A stretch of 50,001 nt of DNA from an uncultured Clostridia bacterium (GCA_947058885.1 CAMSIF010000006.1:1-50001), one strand, 5' to 3'. Shown: positions 1-7,566, counted from the stretch's first letter. Made by a program: numbers and translations. The notes: a model not told the origin generated them from the sequence alone.

Positions 1-1414
1 CGGCGTAGCGGAAGGAGGGGTCGCTGGCGCACAGCAGGCGCACCGCCCGGGAGGGCGTCATCTCCGAGGGGATGAGGTTGACGCACTGCTCCTGCCGCCA
101 GACGTGGTTTTCCAGGGTTCTGCCAATAAGCTCCAGGGCCTTGGGCGTCCGGTCGCCGGAGGCGGCGGCGTTTTCGTCCTCATTGGGGCGGTAGAGGATG
201 GGGCGGGCGAAGGGAGGCGCGTCCACCCGCATGTGGTAGGGGGGAATGACGGCCTTCAGGCGCTTGCCCCGGACGTCGATTTCCACACAGTCGTCCTCCA
301 GGGTGTCGCTGTCCAGGATGGCGAGACCAATGGACCGCTTGGCGGTCTCCTCCAGGATGACGGTTTGCAGTCCCTCGCCCTCGTGGCGGTAGTAGGGGAC
401 CATGGTGCCGCTGGTGACAAAGCCGATGGGCTTCTCCCCCTTGTACACCGGCATCCCCGCCCGCATGACGCCTTTATCCAGCAGGGTGATGGGCAGGATG
501 CGCCGGGGCAGGTCCGCCGTGCTGGAGAAATCCCGGTTCTGAATGCGCTTGAAGGCTTCGTACTGCTTGGTCAGAGGCTCCTTGCCGATGAAATCACCCT
601 TCTGCTCGGAAAAGCTGACGGCGAACTTCGCCAGTGGTACGGCGAAAATGGGGATTTCCTTCCCCTCGGGGTCCGCGCCCATCTCATGGCCGTACAGGGG
701 CAGGCATGCCTCCAGACGAAGGGTATCCCGGGCCCCCAGTCCGGCGGGCTTTGCCCCCAGCTCAACAAGCCGGTTCCAAAGCCAGGCGGCCTCCGCGCTC
801 TCGATGTAGACCTCGTAGCCAATGGGCTCGCCGGTGTAGCCGGTCTTGGCCACCCGGACGGTGCGGCCCTCGAATTGCAGGGTGTTCAGGGCGTTTTTCA
901 CCGGCTCGGTGATGGCCGCGCCGCCGGAGAGAATTTGCAGGGTTTCCTTGGCCTTGGGGCCCTGGACGGCGATAGCGGCCCAATCGCTGGTAATGACCGT
1001 CATCTTGGCGTTGTAGTTTTTGATTTGCTCGTTGAGATGGGCCAAATCCTTGTCTGTGTTGGCGGCGTTGACCACCAGCAGATACCGGTCCTCTTCAAAA
1101 CGGTAGAGGTAGGCGTCGTCCACCGCGCCGCCGTTTTCGTTGGGGATGATAGCGTACTGGGCCTGGTTGAGGTCCAGGGCCATCACGTTGCTGGAGAGCA
1201 CGTGCTGGAGGAAGGGGACCATCTCCGGCCCCTCCACCAGGATACGGCCCATGTGGGATACGTCGAAGAGACTGCACGCGTGGCGGGTGTACAGGTGCTC
1301 GGCCACGATTTTGGTGGGATACTCGATAGGCATCTCCCATCCGCCGAAGTCCACCATAGCAGCTCCTGCGGCCACGTGGACGTCGTAGAGTTGGGTGCGC
1401 TTCAAATCGCTCAT
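1..1414 (-). CDS. gcvT: Aminomethyltransferase GcvT fused to serine hydroxymethyltransferase (partial)
   Basis: T protein of the glycine cleavage system: it releases ammonia from lipoyl-bound aminomethyl and passes the carbon to tetrahydrofolate. I translated the frame from ATG 1414; it stays open to the window edge, about 470 residues. Residues 1-403 are GcvT-like, with the N-terminal FGGWEMPIEYP motif, FDVSHMGR at 50-57 and TGYTGEPIGYEVY near 191-203. GcvT normally stops near residue 365-400, but here a short Asn/Ala-rich linker (404-430) leads into HVWRQEQCVNLIPSEMTPSR (435-454), which matches the start of serine hydroxymethyltransferase (the EELIASEN region). The frame is continuous, so this is a fusion and not two genes. 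The SHMT catalytic lysine lies outside the window. Its expression follows a glycine riboswitch just upstream. The GcvT part is certain; the fusion is probable, limited by the truncated view. Confidence 0.88.
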   Translation of the reverse strand, partial: MSDLKRTQLYDVHVAAGAAMVDFGGWEMPIEYPTKIVAEHLYTRHACSLFDVSHMGRILVEGPEMVPFLQHVLSSNVMALDLNQAQYAIIPNENGGAVDDAYLYRFEEDRYLLVVNAANTDKDLAHLNEQIKNYNAKMTVITSDWAAIAVQGPKAKETLQILSGGAAITEPVKNALNTLQFEGRTVRVAKTGYTGEPIGYEVYIESAEAAWLWNRLVELGAKPAGLGARDTLRLEACLPLYGHEMGADPEGKEIPIFAVPLAKFAVSFSEQKGDFIGKEPLTKQYEAFKRIQNRDFSSTADLPRRILPITLLDKGVMRAGMPVYKGEKPIGFVTSGTMVPYYRHEGEGLQTVILEETAKRSIGLAILDSDTLEDDCVEIDVRGKRLKAVIPPYHMRVDAPPFARPILYRPNEDENAAASGDRTPKALELIGRTLENHVWRQEQCVNLIPSEMTPSRAVRLLCASDPSFRYA

Positions 1415-1518
1415 CGGGTTGTTACCTCCTGTTACAATATAATTTATGCCCAGATCAGGCGGAAAAACAGTCTTTTGCTGAGTGCGCTCCCATTGCCCCA
1501 TGGAAACCTAAAGTACTG

Positions 1519-1551
1519 AAAAAAAGCCAGGCCACACTTTCGTATGACCTG
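1519..1551 (-). terminator. Riboswitch-controlled intrinsic terminator in the gcvT leader
   Basis: Read on the minus strand, the arm CAGGTCATAC (1551-1542) pairs with GTGTGGCCTG (1537-1528) across a GAAA loop, with a few G-T pairs, and seven T residues follow two bases later (1525-1519). It lies between the glycine aptamers and gcvT. Its 5' arm shares CAGG with the alternative antiterminator stem, so the two structures exclude each other. Confidence 0.85.
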
Positions 1552-1587
1552 TTTCTTCGCAGTACCGCTGCGGGGCAAAAAAACAGG
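1548..1587 (-). promoter_or_regulatory. Antiterminator hairpin of the glycine riboswitch
   Basis: On the minus strand CCTGTTTTTT (1587-1578) pairs with AAGAAACAGG (1557-1548), and a smaller nested stem CGCAG/CTGCG caps it. Formation uses the CAGG at 1548-1551 that the terminator needs. This is the expected expression platform for an ON-type glycine riboswitch acting at transcription. Confidence 0.7.
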
Positions 1588-1604
1588 GCGCGACAAATAC
1601 TATC

Positions 1605-1772
1605 ACGCCTCTGTTCATGAAAACCTGAGAGATTCCCGGAGGAAGATTCCGGTTGCCCCGTCGGTGCGCCGCAGCGCTTTCCAGATTTCGTCCCGGCCCA
1701 GTCCCTTTTACCTGAGAGAGAATGGCAGTTGCTCCTTCGGCGCCGCTTTTGCGGACTCTCCTAGGCCGTTCA
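1605..1772 (-). promoter_or_regulatory. Tandem glycine riboswitch (two aptamers)
   Basis: The minus strand carries two copies of the glycine aptamer core. Aptamer 1 (about 1765-1700) has GGCGCCGAAGGAGCAA followed by CTCTCAGGTAAAAGGGACTG. Aptamer 2 (about 1695-1610) has CACCGACGGGGCAACC followed by AATCTCTCAGGTTTTCATGA. The paired order, spacing and position ahead of gcvT match the known class that switches glycine cleavage genes on when glycine is abundant. Aptamer boundaries are approximate. Confidence 0.93.
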
Positions 1773-1784
1773 TCCGAATATTCA

Positions 1785-1861
1785 ATTATAGGAATACAAA
1801 ATGTTGCAGACCAATTGCCTATGTCTATAACTAAAATATATCAAACTCATCGATTTGTCAA
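1785..1861 (-). promoter_or_regulatory. Promoter region for the riboswitch-gcvT transcript
   Basis: Two sigma-A-like candidates on the minus strand. One is TTGACA (1861-1856), 17 bp, TATTTT (1838-1833). The other is a perfect TATAAT (1790-1785) with a weak TTGGTC 18 bp upstream, which would start transcription right at the first aptamer. The first has the better -35, the second the better -10; both may be used. Confidence 0.6.
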
Positions 1862-1896
1862 CAAGTATTTTTACATCTTTTTCTTTTTGTGCGTTC

Positions 1897-1980
1897 CTAT
1901 AATTTCTCGTGGAAATTTTGGAGATATTTCACAGAGGGCTTCCGCAGCTGTGACGCTGTTTTCATTTTGATTTTAGCCAT
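1897..1980 (-). CDS. Possible 27-residue basic small protein
   Basis: ATG at 1980 is preceded by AAGGAG with 8 bases between, and the frame encodes 27 residues rich in Lys (it starts MAKIKMKTASQLRK) before TAG. It lies upstream of the gcvT promoters, in a stretch (1862-2070) where I see no other gene. An imperfect inverted repeat (about 1987-2022, CTTGATTT / AAATCAAG) sits just upstream. The good ribosome site argues for translation, but the product matches no family I recognise; the start resembles ribosomal protein L35 only superficially. It may be a chance frame. Confidence 0.25.
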   Translation of the reverse strand: MAKIKMKTASQLRKPSVKYLQNFHEKL

Positions 1981-2071
1981 TTTTAGCACTCCTTGATTTG
2001 TCAAATATTTTTGAAAAATCAAGCGTTCTACGCAGGCAGGTGCTGAATTACAACTCTGAACAAATCAAAAG

Positions 2072-2106
2072 AAAAACCGTCGTAATCGTAAGATTACGAC
2101 GGTTTT
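2072..2106 (-). terminator. Terminator after tRNA-Ala
   Basis: A nearly perfect palindrome, AAAACCGTCGTAATC against GATTACGACGGTTTT, with a four-base loop. The flanking A and T runs make it a candidate terminator on both strands; the tRNA on the minus strand ends 20 bases before it. Confidence 0.8.
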
Positions 2107-2126
2107 CGGTTCCCTTTTCGGGTGAT

Positions 2127-2202
<76 letters not shown>

Positions 2203-2230
2203 ATGATTCCCTGCACATATCATTGAGTTC

Positions 2231-2259
2231 AGTATAGCGCAAAATAGAAGATTTGTCAA
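2231..2259 (-). promoter_or_regulatory. Promoter of tRNA-Ala
   Basis: Minus-strand TTGACA (2259-2254), 17-bp spacer, TATACT (2236-2231), placing the start about 25 bases ahead of the tRNA. Confidence 0.8.
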
Positions 2260-2304
2260 GGGGGATTTCACCCAACAGATGAAATCTCTCCGATAAATAC
2301 AAAT

Positions 2305-2745
2305 TTATGCTAATGTAAACTCAATCTCGTCAAGTCCATCAGCAATAGAATGAATTCTCCCGGTTTTTTTAAACCCCATTCGACGATACAGCCTTTCTGC
2401 GTTGACATTATTCTCAAGTATCCATAGAGTAGGGATATCTGTACATTCTTCGATAGCATATCTGAGCAATTTTGTTCCATAGCCCATATTCTGTTTGTCA
2501 GGAAGCACATAAAGGTCTGCGATCAAATTGCCTGTTACAGAGACAATCCCTATCGGCTTTTCTTCGACAAGTATATAGAACTTGCTCCCATCGGTCAGCT
2601 TATTGCTTAGGTATATCTGCTGATGTTCTGGAGTATGCCGCTCTACGAATTCCGGCGAACAGAAAGAACTATGCGATTCTTTCCATGATATTGAATGTAT
2701 GGTTGCGGCTTCAAAAAGATTTGAATTATCTACAGCAATAATCAT
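2305..2745 (-). CDS. GNAT-family N-acetyltransferase
   Basis: 146 residues, the size of a single GNAT domain, which moves an acetyl group from acetyl-CoA to an amine. The acetyl-CoA loop is visible as QNMGYGT at 85-91 (Q-x-x-G-x-G/A pattern), followed by a helix and then ENNVNAERLYRRMGFKKTGR (111-130), the usual C-terminal strand-helix of the fold. ATG at 2745 follows AGAGAGG. It is monocistronic, between tRNA-Ala and rnmV. Its bases and codons are visibly richer in A and T than the neighbours, which suggests later acquisition. The substrate cannot be told from sequence; small-molecule or peptide acetylation are both possible. Confidence 0.88.
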   Translation of the reverse strand: MIIAVDNSNLFEAATIHSISWKESHSSFCSPEFVERHTPEHQQIYLSNKLTDGSKFYILVEEKPIGIVSVTGNLIADLYVLPDKQNMGYGTKLLRYAIEECTDIPTLWILENNVNAERLYRRMGFKKTGRIHSIADGLDEIEFTLA

Positions 2746-2859
2746 ACTAACCTCTCTACAAACTGAGATTTGTCGAATTGAGTAGCAGGTGGTGAAACCG
2801 CCCTTTATACATTACATCCCAATATTTTCGACAGACCTGCGTCTCATCCCCATCAAGAT

Positions 2860-3456
2860 TTAACTGGTATATACAAAGGCCACCTCCTGAAAAAACTCCT
2901 CTCTGGAGTACAGAATATTCACCGCCTCCAGCAGGGCGTTAGCGGTCATACGCTCCGGAAGCCCCAGTTTTTTCAGCAAATCCGCCCGCCTCGCCCCGCT
3001 GTCCGGCCCGCCTGTAAGTCCCAGCTCATAAAAATCCGACTTGGTAACGGCCTGCCGCCTCTCCCGGTCCCCGCTGTCCTCAAAGGTGGCGCCCGCCTTC
3101 TCCAACGCCTCCACCAGCGTCTCCGGCGGCATACCTTCCACCCCCAGCTTGCCCTCCCGCCCCGGGGCGGTCTTTCGCCGCTCCTTACCGTAGACATCTG
3201 GGATATACGCCTGCTTCAGCTGGTTTTTAGGAATCGCGCCTTTCAGAAAGTTCCGGATGACAAACCCGGCCCCATCGCTGTCAGTCAGCAGAATCAGCCC
3301 GCGTTCCGCCGCCAGCCGCCGCAGCAGCGCCAGCCGTTCCCGGTCGTTAAATACACCAAACCCCTTTGTCTCCACCACCGTGGCGTCCACCGCCTGGCGA
3401 AGGGCGTTTTTGTCGTAGCGGCCCTCTACCACGATAACCTCCCGGACCCGTCTCAT
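2860..3456 (-). CDS. rnmV: Ribonuclease M5 (5S rRNA maturation)
   Basis: 198 residues; the Bacillus enzyme has about 186. RNase M5 cuts double-stranded ends of 5S rRNA precursor with help from ribosomal protein uL18. The N-terminal Toprim domain shows VVEGRYDKNAL with the catalytic Glu at 11, and TDSDGAG with Asp59 and Asp61, all as required for metal-dependent cleavage. A lysine/arginine-rich stretch KERRKTAPGREGKLGVEGM (91-109) corresponds to the family's conserved segment after the Toprim core, and the C-terminal part is the DUF4093-type helical region. It lies 26 bases after holA on the same strand, so probably the last gene of the comEC-holA-rnmV unit. Usual partners ksgA and tatD are not in the window. 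Confidence 0.9.
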   Translation of the reverse strand: MRRVREVIVVEGRYDKNALRQAVDATVVETKGFGVFNDRERLALLRRLAAERGLILLTDSDGAGFVIRNFLKGAIPKNQLKQAYIPDVYGKERRKTAPGREGKLGVEGMPPETLVEALEKAGATFEDSGDRERRQAVTKSDFYELGLTGGPDSGARRADLLKKLGLPERMTANALLEAVNILYSREEFFQEVAFVYTS

Positions 3457-3482
3457 AGGTTTCCTCCCTGACAGTCAAATGC

Positions 3483-4532
3483 TTATATATCCGGCTGTGC
3501 CAGCTCCATCAGCAGCAGCTTCAGCTCTCCAGCCCCGTCCACGCCGCTGACGCTCTTAATCCGCAGGTCCTCCTCGTAGCACCGCCGTACCGCCCTGGCG
3601 CACCAAGGCCGGGTTACCCGCCTGGCGTTCTCCAACAGCAGCTTGGCCCCGTAATCCGAGCGCATATTCCACTGTTCCATTAACCAGAAACGGTCCCGCC
3701 CCGTATCCAGCGCAATCCGGGCGGATTGCAGCTTGCGCAGCTCCGTACCCATCAAGGACAGCAGCAGAAACGGCTCCTCCTGCAATTTCAGCAGAGACCC
3801 TAATACTTCCGCCGCCCGGTCAAAGTCTCCCTTGGAAACCGCCCTGGTCATCTCAAATACCTGAGCCTCCAGCACCGGGGCCGCCACCGCGTCAATATCG
3901 GCCTTTGTAATCCGTTCCCCCTTGGCGTAAGCGGAAATTTTTCCAATTTCCGGAATCAGCCCGTTCATCAAGCTGCCGCAGGTAAAAATCAGATGCTCCG
4001 CCGCTGGCACATCAATAGTGTGTCCGGCGGCCTTGAAGCGTTTTGAAATCCATTTTAGAATTTCATTCTGGCTCTGTTCCTTGAACTGCACAGCCTGTAT
4101 ATATTTTTCTACAGCGGCATTCAGCTTTTTATAGGTCTTATTCGGTTTGTACGCAATCTGGTCATAGACAAATACAAGACAGCAATACTCCGGAAAATCC
4201 TCCAACAGCGCGATAAGGCCATTCCGCTGCTCCTCGTTCAGCTTGAACAAATCCCAATCCGTAACCTGCACCATCGTCCGCAGAGCCATCATGGGCATAG
4301 CCTCCGCCGCATCCGTCAACGCCTGCGCGGTCAGCCCTTTGCCTTCCAGCCGGTGATAATTGAACTCCTCAAACCCCTCCGGAACCAACTGCTTACGCAT
4401 TTCCGACAGATAGTGTTCCCGTAAATAGCTCTCCTCACCGTAGAAGATGTAGACGGTCCCCAGCGTCCCCGCCGCCAAATCAGACCGCAGCTTCTGGTAA
4501 CCGGAACTGTCTGTTTTTTTTCTTTCTGCCAT
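3483..4532 (-). CDS. holA: DNA polymerase III subunit delta
   Basis: Clamp-loader subunit that opens the beta sliding clamp at replication forks. It has 349 residues when started at ATG 4532, which follows GGAGGG with five bases between; an earlier in-frame ATG at 4586 lacks a ribosome site and would add a tail derived from an intergenic repeat. The N-terminal strand TVYIFYGEESYLREHY and the following FNYHRLEGKG are typical of the HolA AAA-like domain 1; domain III is the helical C-terminal part. As usual for delta, there is no functional P-loop. It sits directly after comEC, the normal arrangement in Firmicutes. The 61-bp gap between the two genes is filled by a dispersed palindromic repeat. 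Confidence 0.93.
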   Translation of the reverse strand: MAERKKTDSSGYQKLRSDLAAGTLGTVYIFYGEESYLREHYLSEMRKQLVPEGFEEFNYHRLEGKGLTAQALTDAAEAMPMMALRTMVQVTDWDLFKLNEEQRNGLIALLEDFPEYCCLVFVYDQIAYKPNKTYKKLNAAVEKYIQAVQFKEQSQNEILKWISKRFKAAGHTIDVPAAEHLIFTCGSLMNGLIPEIGKISAYAKGERITKADIDAVAAPVLEAQVFEMTRAVSKGDFDRAAEVLGSLLKLQEEPFLLLSLMGTELRKLQSARIALDTGRDRFWLMEQWNMRSDYGAKLLLENARRVTRPWCARAVRRCYEEDLRIKSVSGVDGAGELKLLLMELAQPDI

Positions 4533-4545
4533 GCTGCCCTCCAGT

Positions 4546-4595
4546 GCCATTCGGCATACATACTTTTCTTGAAAGAAAAGTATCAAAAGAACTTT
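4546..4595 (-). repeat. Dispersed hairpin repeat, copy A (comEC-holA gap)
   Basis: On the minus strand the unit begins with the stop codon of comEC (TAAAGTTCTTTT), forms the hairpin ATACTTTTCTT / AAGAAAAGTAT with a TC loop, continues with ATGCCGAA and ends in CACTGGAGG just ahead of holA, giving it the Shine-Dalgarno site. A second copy with the same order of parts lies at 10095-10161. Confidence 0.85.
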
Positions 4596-6870
4596 AATCG
4601 CCGTGTACTTGAATCAGGATATTCCCCTGTAAATCTGTACGGTACAGCGTCATACCAGCCTCCCGCATCCGGTCCATAGCCTCCTGCGCCGGATGCCCGA
4701 AGGTATTGCCCGCCCCTACGCTGATGATTCCTACCTCCGGCGTCACCGTTTCCAACAACTCCACAGAAGTAGAGTTCTTACTCCCATGATGTCCTGCCAC
4801 AAGCACCTCAATATCCGGCAGCTCATAGGTTTCCACCAGCTTCCGTTCCGTATCCGCACCCATGTCTCCGGTCACCAGAATGTCGAACCTTCCCGCGCTG
4901 CACAACGCCGTCAGCCCCTCTTCGTTGACCCCGCCAACCGACAGCGGCGGATAAACCTGCAACCGCGCCGTTCCCAGCTCCAGCGACTCCGCGCTTTCCA
5001 CATAACGCACCGGTACACCGTACCGTTCCGCCAAAGCCAGGACCTCCTCCTGTAGCGCGGCCTGATCCTCGCTTCCCAACAGCTGAGGAAGAAGAAACAT
5101 CCCAATATTTACTCTCGCCAGCAGTTCAGCCAACCCGCCGGCGTGGTCCTCATGATAGTGGGTCAAAATGACATAGTCGAGCCCATCCCAGCCGTAAGCC
5201 TCCATGGTATTTGCCACAGCGGCGCCCGGCCCCGTTCCTGTCCCCAGCGTTCCGCAGTCCACCAACGCGGTTATTCCATCGGAATGCAGCAGCGTGGCCG
5301 AACCCTGCCCCACGTCCACTGCGGCCGCCGTCAGTTCCCCGCCCCGCAGGGCCATCACCGGCAACGCCTTTGCCGCCGCCAGGCAAACCGCTGCAATCAC
5401 TGCCGCAAACAGATATTTTCTCCGCCTGTCCCGGCTCACCGCGCACACCGCCAGCAGCGTATACGACAGCAACAGCCACAACGTTACCGCCGGTCCCGTA
5501 AAATGGATACAGTGCCCCGGTATCTCCGTCATGATTCCCGCTGTCCGCAGCACGTACCGCGCCATCGCCTCCGGCAGAAACGCCGCCGCGTCGAATCCCG
5601 GCCATAGCGCACACCCGGCTGTCACCGCCAGCGCGGCAGTAAACAATACCGGCATCATCCATAACACCAGCAGGTTAGACAACACAGAAATCAGCGTCAG
5701 CGTACCAAAATACACAGCCGTCAACGGCGCGGTCAAAACCATCACGCCCAGACTGCTCGCCACCGTACCAACCGCAAAGTTCCATACCAAACCCAACGTC
5801 CGCCCCATGGAAGGACGGCGCGCGTTCAGCACGGCATAAATTTTGGGCGCGGCCACCAGCAATCCCGTCACCGAGGCAAAGGAGAGTTGTAAACTCACCG
5901 ATGCCGCCGCAAACGGATTTGCCGCCAAAATTACCAACAGGGCTCCCGCCAGGGACGTAGGCGTATCCTGTTCCCGTCCCACCAGCGGCGCAAGCAGGAA
6001 AAATCCTACCATTACGCAGGAGCGTACCACCGACGGCGTACATCCCACCATGACCATATACGCCAGGAGCACGGGGTATCCTGAAAATGCCGTCAGCTTC
6101 TGCCGCCGGAACACCAGCAGACCCAAACAGCCAATCAAAATTCCGCAGTGCAGTCCAGAGACAGCGGTGATGTGAATTAACCCGCTCTCCGTAAGGTCCA
6201 TAGAGCTTTGCACATCCAGCCCGTCCCGTTCCCCGGTCAGCAGAGCCGTAAGAAATCCTCGGGCCGGTTCACCGTAGATACGCTCCGCTGTCTGCCGCAG
6301 ACTCCAAGCCACCCGCTGGGGCAGATACCGCAGGCTTCCCGCGCCGCCTGGCTCCACAAGAGCCTCGCCCTTGCCGTAAAGCCGCAGAAAAATCCCCTGA
6401 GAGGTGAAGCTTGTCCGCTTTTCCCCTGCCAAATTGACCGCGCTGTAGAATTTCGCCGTAGTTGTAATCCGGTTCCCAGGCTCCAGGTCAAGAAGATCAT
6501 ATCCGCCGTAATACATCACCTTGCCCCGTAAACCGCGGTCCAATACCCGCACTACACAGCGGCCGCCGTGTCCGGCCTCCTCGGGGTAATCCATCAACTC
6601 CAGCGTCACGACGTCTTCCGTTCCTGCCAGGGCTTCCGCCGGTGACAGATAGAGAGCCGCGTAACCGGAAAACCACAGGATTCCCGCCACAAGTCCGCTG
6701 GCGGCAATGCCCGCCGCCAAACGCCTCCTCCCCTTGAGGAGCATCGCCCCAATCCCGCCGCACGCCAAAACCGCAAGCGCGGCCCAGGTCCGCCAGATTT
6801 CAGGCAGGATATATTGGCAGAGCAGTATTCCGGCGGCAAAGGGGACAGAAAATAAAAGCAGCTTTCTCAT
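4594..6870 (-). CDS. comEC: ComEC/Rec2 DNA-uptake channel with metallo-beta-lactamase domain
   Basis: Competence protein forming the inner-membrane channel through which single-stranded DNA enters the cell. It has 758 residues, the usual length. Order: N-terminal membrane segments (about 1-75), a soluble DUF4131-like region (75-190), the multi-helix Competence domain with the signature GLIHITAVSGLHCGILIG (about 230-247) and PSVVRS, and a C-terminal metallo-beta-lactamase domain with HYHEDHAGG near residue 570 and GHHGSKNS near 695. ATG 6870 overlaps the stop of the XRE gene upstream (ATGA), implying translational coupling. No other com genes lie in the window, so competence itself is not shown. 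The HxHxDH motif is intact. Confidence 0.95.
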   Translation of the reverse strand: MRKLLLFSVPFAAGILLCQYILPEIWRTWAALAVLACGGIGAMLLKGRRRLAAGIAASGLVAGILWFSGYAALYLSPAEALAGTEDVVTLELMDYPEEAGHGGRCVVRVLDRGLRGKVMYYGGYDLLDLEPGNRITTTAKFYSAVNLAGEKRTSFTSQGIFLRLYGKGEALVEPGGAGSLRYLPQRVAWSLRQTAERIYGEPARGFLTALLTGERDGLDVQSSMDLTESGLIHITAVSGLHCGILIGCLGLLVFRRQKLTAFSGYPVLLAYMVMVGCTPSVVRSCVMVGFFLLAPLVGREQDTPTSLAGALLVILAANPFAAASVSLQLSFASVTGLLVAAPKIYAVLNARRPSMGRTLGLVWNFAVGTVASSLGVMVLTAPLTAVYFGTLTLISVLSNLLVLWMMPVLFTAALAVTAGCALWPGFDAAAFLPEAMARYVLRTAGIMTEIPGHCIHFTGPAVTLWLLLSYTLLAVCAVSRDRRRKYLFAAVIAAVCLAAAKALPVMALRGGELTAAAVDVGQGSATLLHSDGITALVDCGTLGTGTGPGAAVANTMEAYGWDGLDYVILTHYHEDHAGGLAELLARVNIGMFLLPQLLGSEDQAALQEEVLALAERYGVPVRYVESAESLELGTARLQVYPPLSVGGVNEEGLTALCSAGRFDILVTGDMGADTERKLVETYELPDIEVLVAGHHGSKNSTSVELLETVTPEVGIISVGAGNTFGHPAQEAMDRMREAGMTLYRTDLQGNILIQVHGD

Positions 6871-7082
6871 TTGATAGGTTCCCTGCGGTCAGTACGGCCC
6901 AAAATGTAGTCGGTACTGGTATGGTAGAAGTCGGCCAGCTTGACGAGAGCCCAAACGGGAATTTCACGTTCTCCGCTTTCGTACCTCTGATAAACGCCGC
7001 GTTTCATAATAAGATACTCCGCGACCTCCTGCTGCGTTTTATCGTTATCCTCACGCAAATCCCGTATTCGATGGTATGTCAC
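6867..7082 (-). CDS. Small XRE-type DNA-binding protein (paralogue 1)
   Basis: 71 residues from GTG 7082; a GTG three codons earlier (7091) is in frame, but GAGG lies 8 bases ahead of 7082, so I prefer that start. The protein is a single Cro/CI helix-turn-helix: TQQEVAEYLIMKRGVYQRYE, then GEREIPVWALVKLADFYHTSTDYILGRTD, the typical end of XRE domains. It is closely similar to the neighbouring protein at 7154-7369, so the pair arose by tandem duplication. Its stop overlaps the comEC start by four bases, so the two are translated together. Regulation of comEC or of itself is an inference from context; an imperfect 20-bp palindrome lies directly upstream. Confidence 0.88.
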   Translation of the reverse strand: MTYHRIRDLREDNDKTQQEVAEYLIMKRGVYQRYESGEREIPVWALVKLADFYHTSTDYILGRTDRREPIK

Positions 7083-7100
7083 GCAAATCACCTCAGTGAA

Positions 7101-7120
7101 ATGCTACCATTTGGTATCAT
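7101..7120. promoter_or_regulatory. Candidate operator upstream of XRE paralogue 1
   Basis: ATGCTACCA-TT-TGGTATCAT: 9-base arms matching at 8 of 9 positions, 19 bp ahead of the chosen start. The same TACCA/TGG core recurs upstream of the second XRE gene. Autoregulation by one or both XRE proteins is a guess from position. Confidence 0.45.
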
Positions 7121-7153
7121 TTTGCTGAGGTTCTGCCACTAAACGGTGGCGGA

Positions 7154-7369
7154 TTATTTCTCAAGGGTTCTCTGGTCCGACAGTCCTAAAATGTAGTCGG
7201 TGCTGGTATTATAAAATTTGGCTAACTTGATAACAGCCCAGACAGGGATTTCACGGGTTCCTTTTTCATATCTTCGATATACCTCCAAATGCATATGAAG
7301 GTATTCCGCGATATCCCGCTGGCGAAGGTCGCTGTCAACCCTCAAGTCTTCTAAACGTGGAAATGTCAC
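7154..7369 (-). CDS. Small XRE-type DNA-binding protein (paralogue 2)
   Basis: 71 residues from GTG 7369; ATG 7375 and GTG 7378 are alternatives, but GCGGG lies 8 bases ahead of 7369, the same arrangement as in the paralogue. It has a single helix-turn-helix domain, RQRDIAEYLHMHLEVYRRYE, followed by GTREIPVWAVIKLAKFYNTS and TDYILGLSD. It shares most residues with the 6867-7082 product, the largest difference being in the recognition helix (IMKRGVYQ against HMHLEVYR), so the two may read different sites. It is first in a run leading to comEC, holA and rnmV. An 11-bp inverted repeat covers its ribosome site. Confidence 0.87.
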   Translation of the reverse strand: MTFPRLEDLRVDSDLRQRDIAEYLHMHLEVYRRYEKGTREIPVWAVIKLAKFYNTSTDYILGLSDQRTLEK

Positions 7370-7377
7370 TTTCATCA

Positions 7378-7415
7378 CCCGCCTTTATCCTATTGTTTGG
7401 CAGAATAAAGGCGGG
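7378..7415 (-). promoter_or_regulatory. Hairpin that can hide the ribosome site of XRE paralogue 2
   Basis: Perfect 11-bp arms, CCCGCCTTTAT and ATAAAGGCGGG, with a 16-base loop. In the minus-strand transcript the second arm contains the GGCGGG Shine-Dalgarno of the gene, so folding would block initiation. It could also be a DNA operator. Confidence 0.5.
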
Positions 7416-7418
7416 GAT

Positions 7419-7438
7419 ATCACGCCATATGGTAGTAT
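7419..7438. promoter_or_regulatory. Second TACCA/TGG dyad upstream of XRE paralogue 2
   Basis: ATCACGCCA-TA-TGGTAGTAT, 9-base arms with three mismatches; it shares the ACTACCAT-TGG core with the site at 7101-7120. A weak candidate operator. Confidence 0.3.
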
Positions 7439-7566
7439 TTGGACCAGGAAAAAGGCAGACACTTCCTCTGTCCCACAACAAAAAAATTAAAGAATCCCAC
7501 CATTGCATCAGAAAAGCGGATATGTTACAATGAAGAGAAATAAGCAAGCTGTTACGGAGGGACTTC

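Noticed and set aside
104-1519. Long open frame on the plus strand over the gcvT gene
   Set aside because: It is antisense to a gene with clear GcvT motifs, has no recognisable domain, and arises from the GC-rich codon bias.
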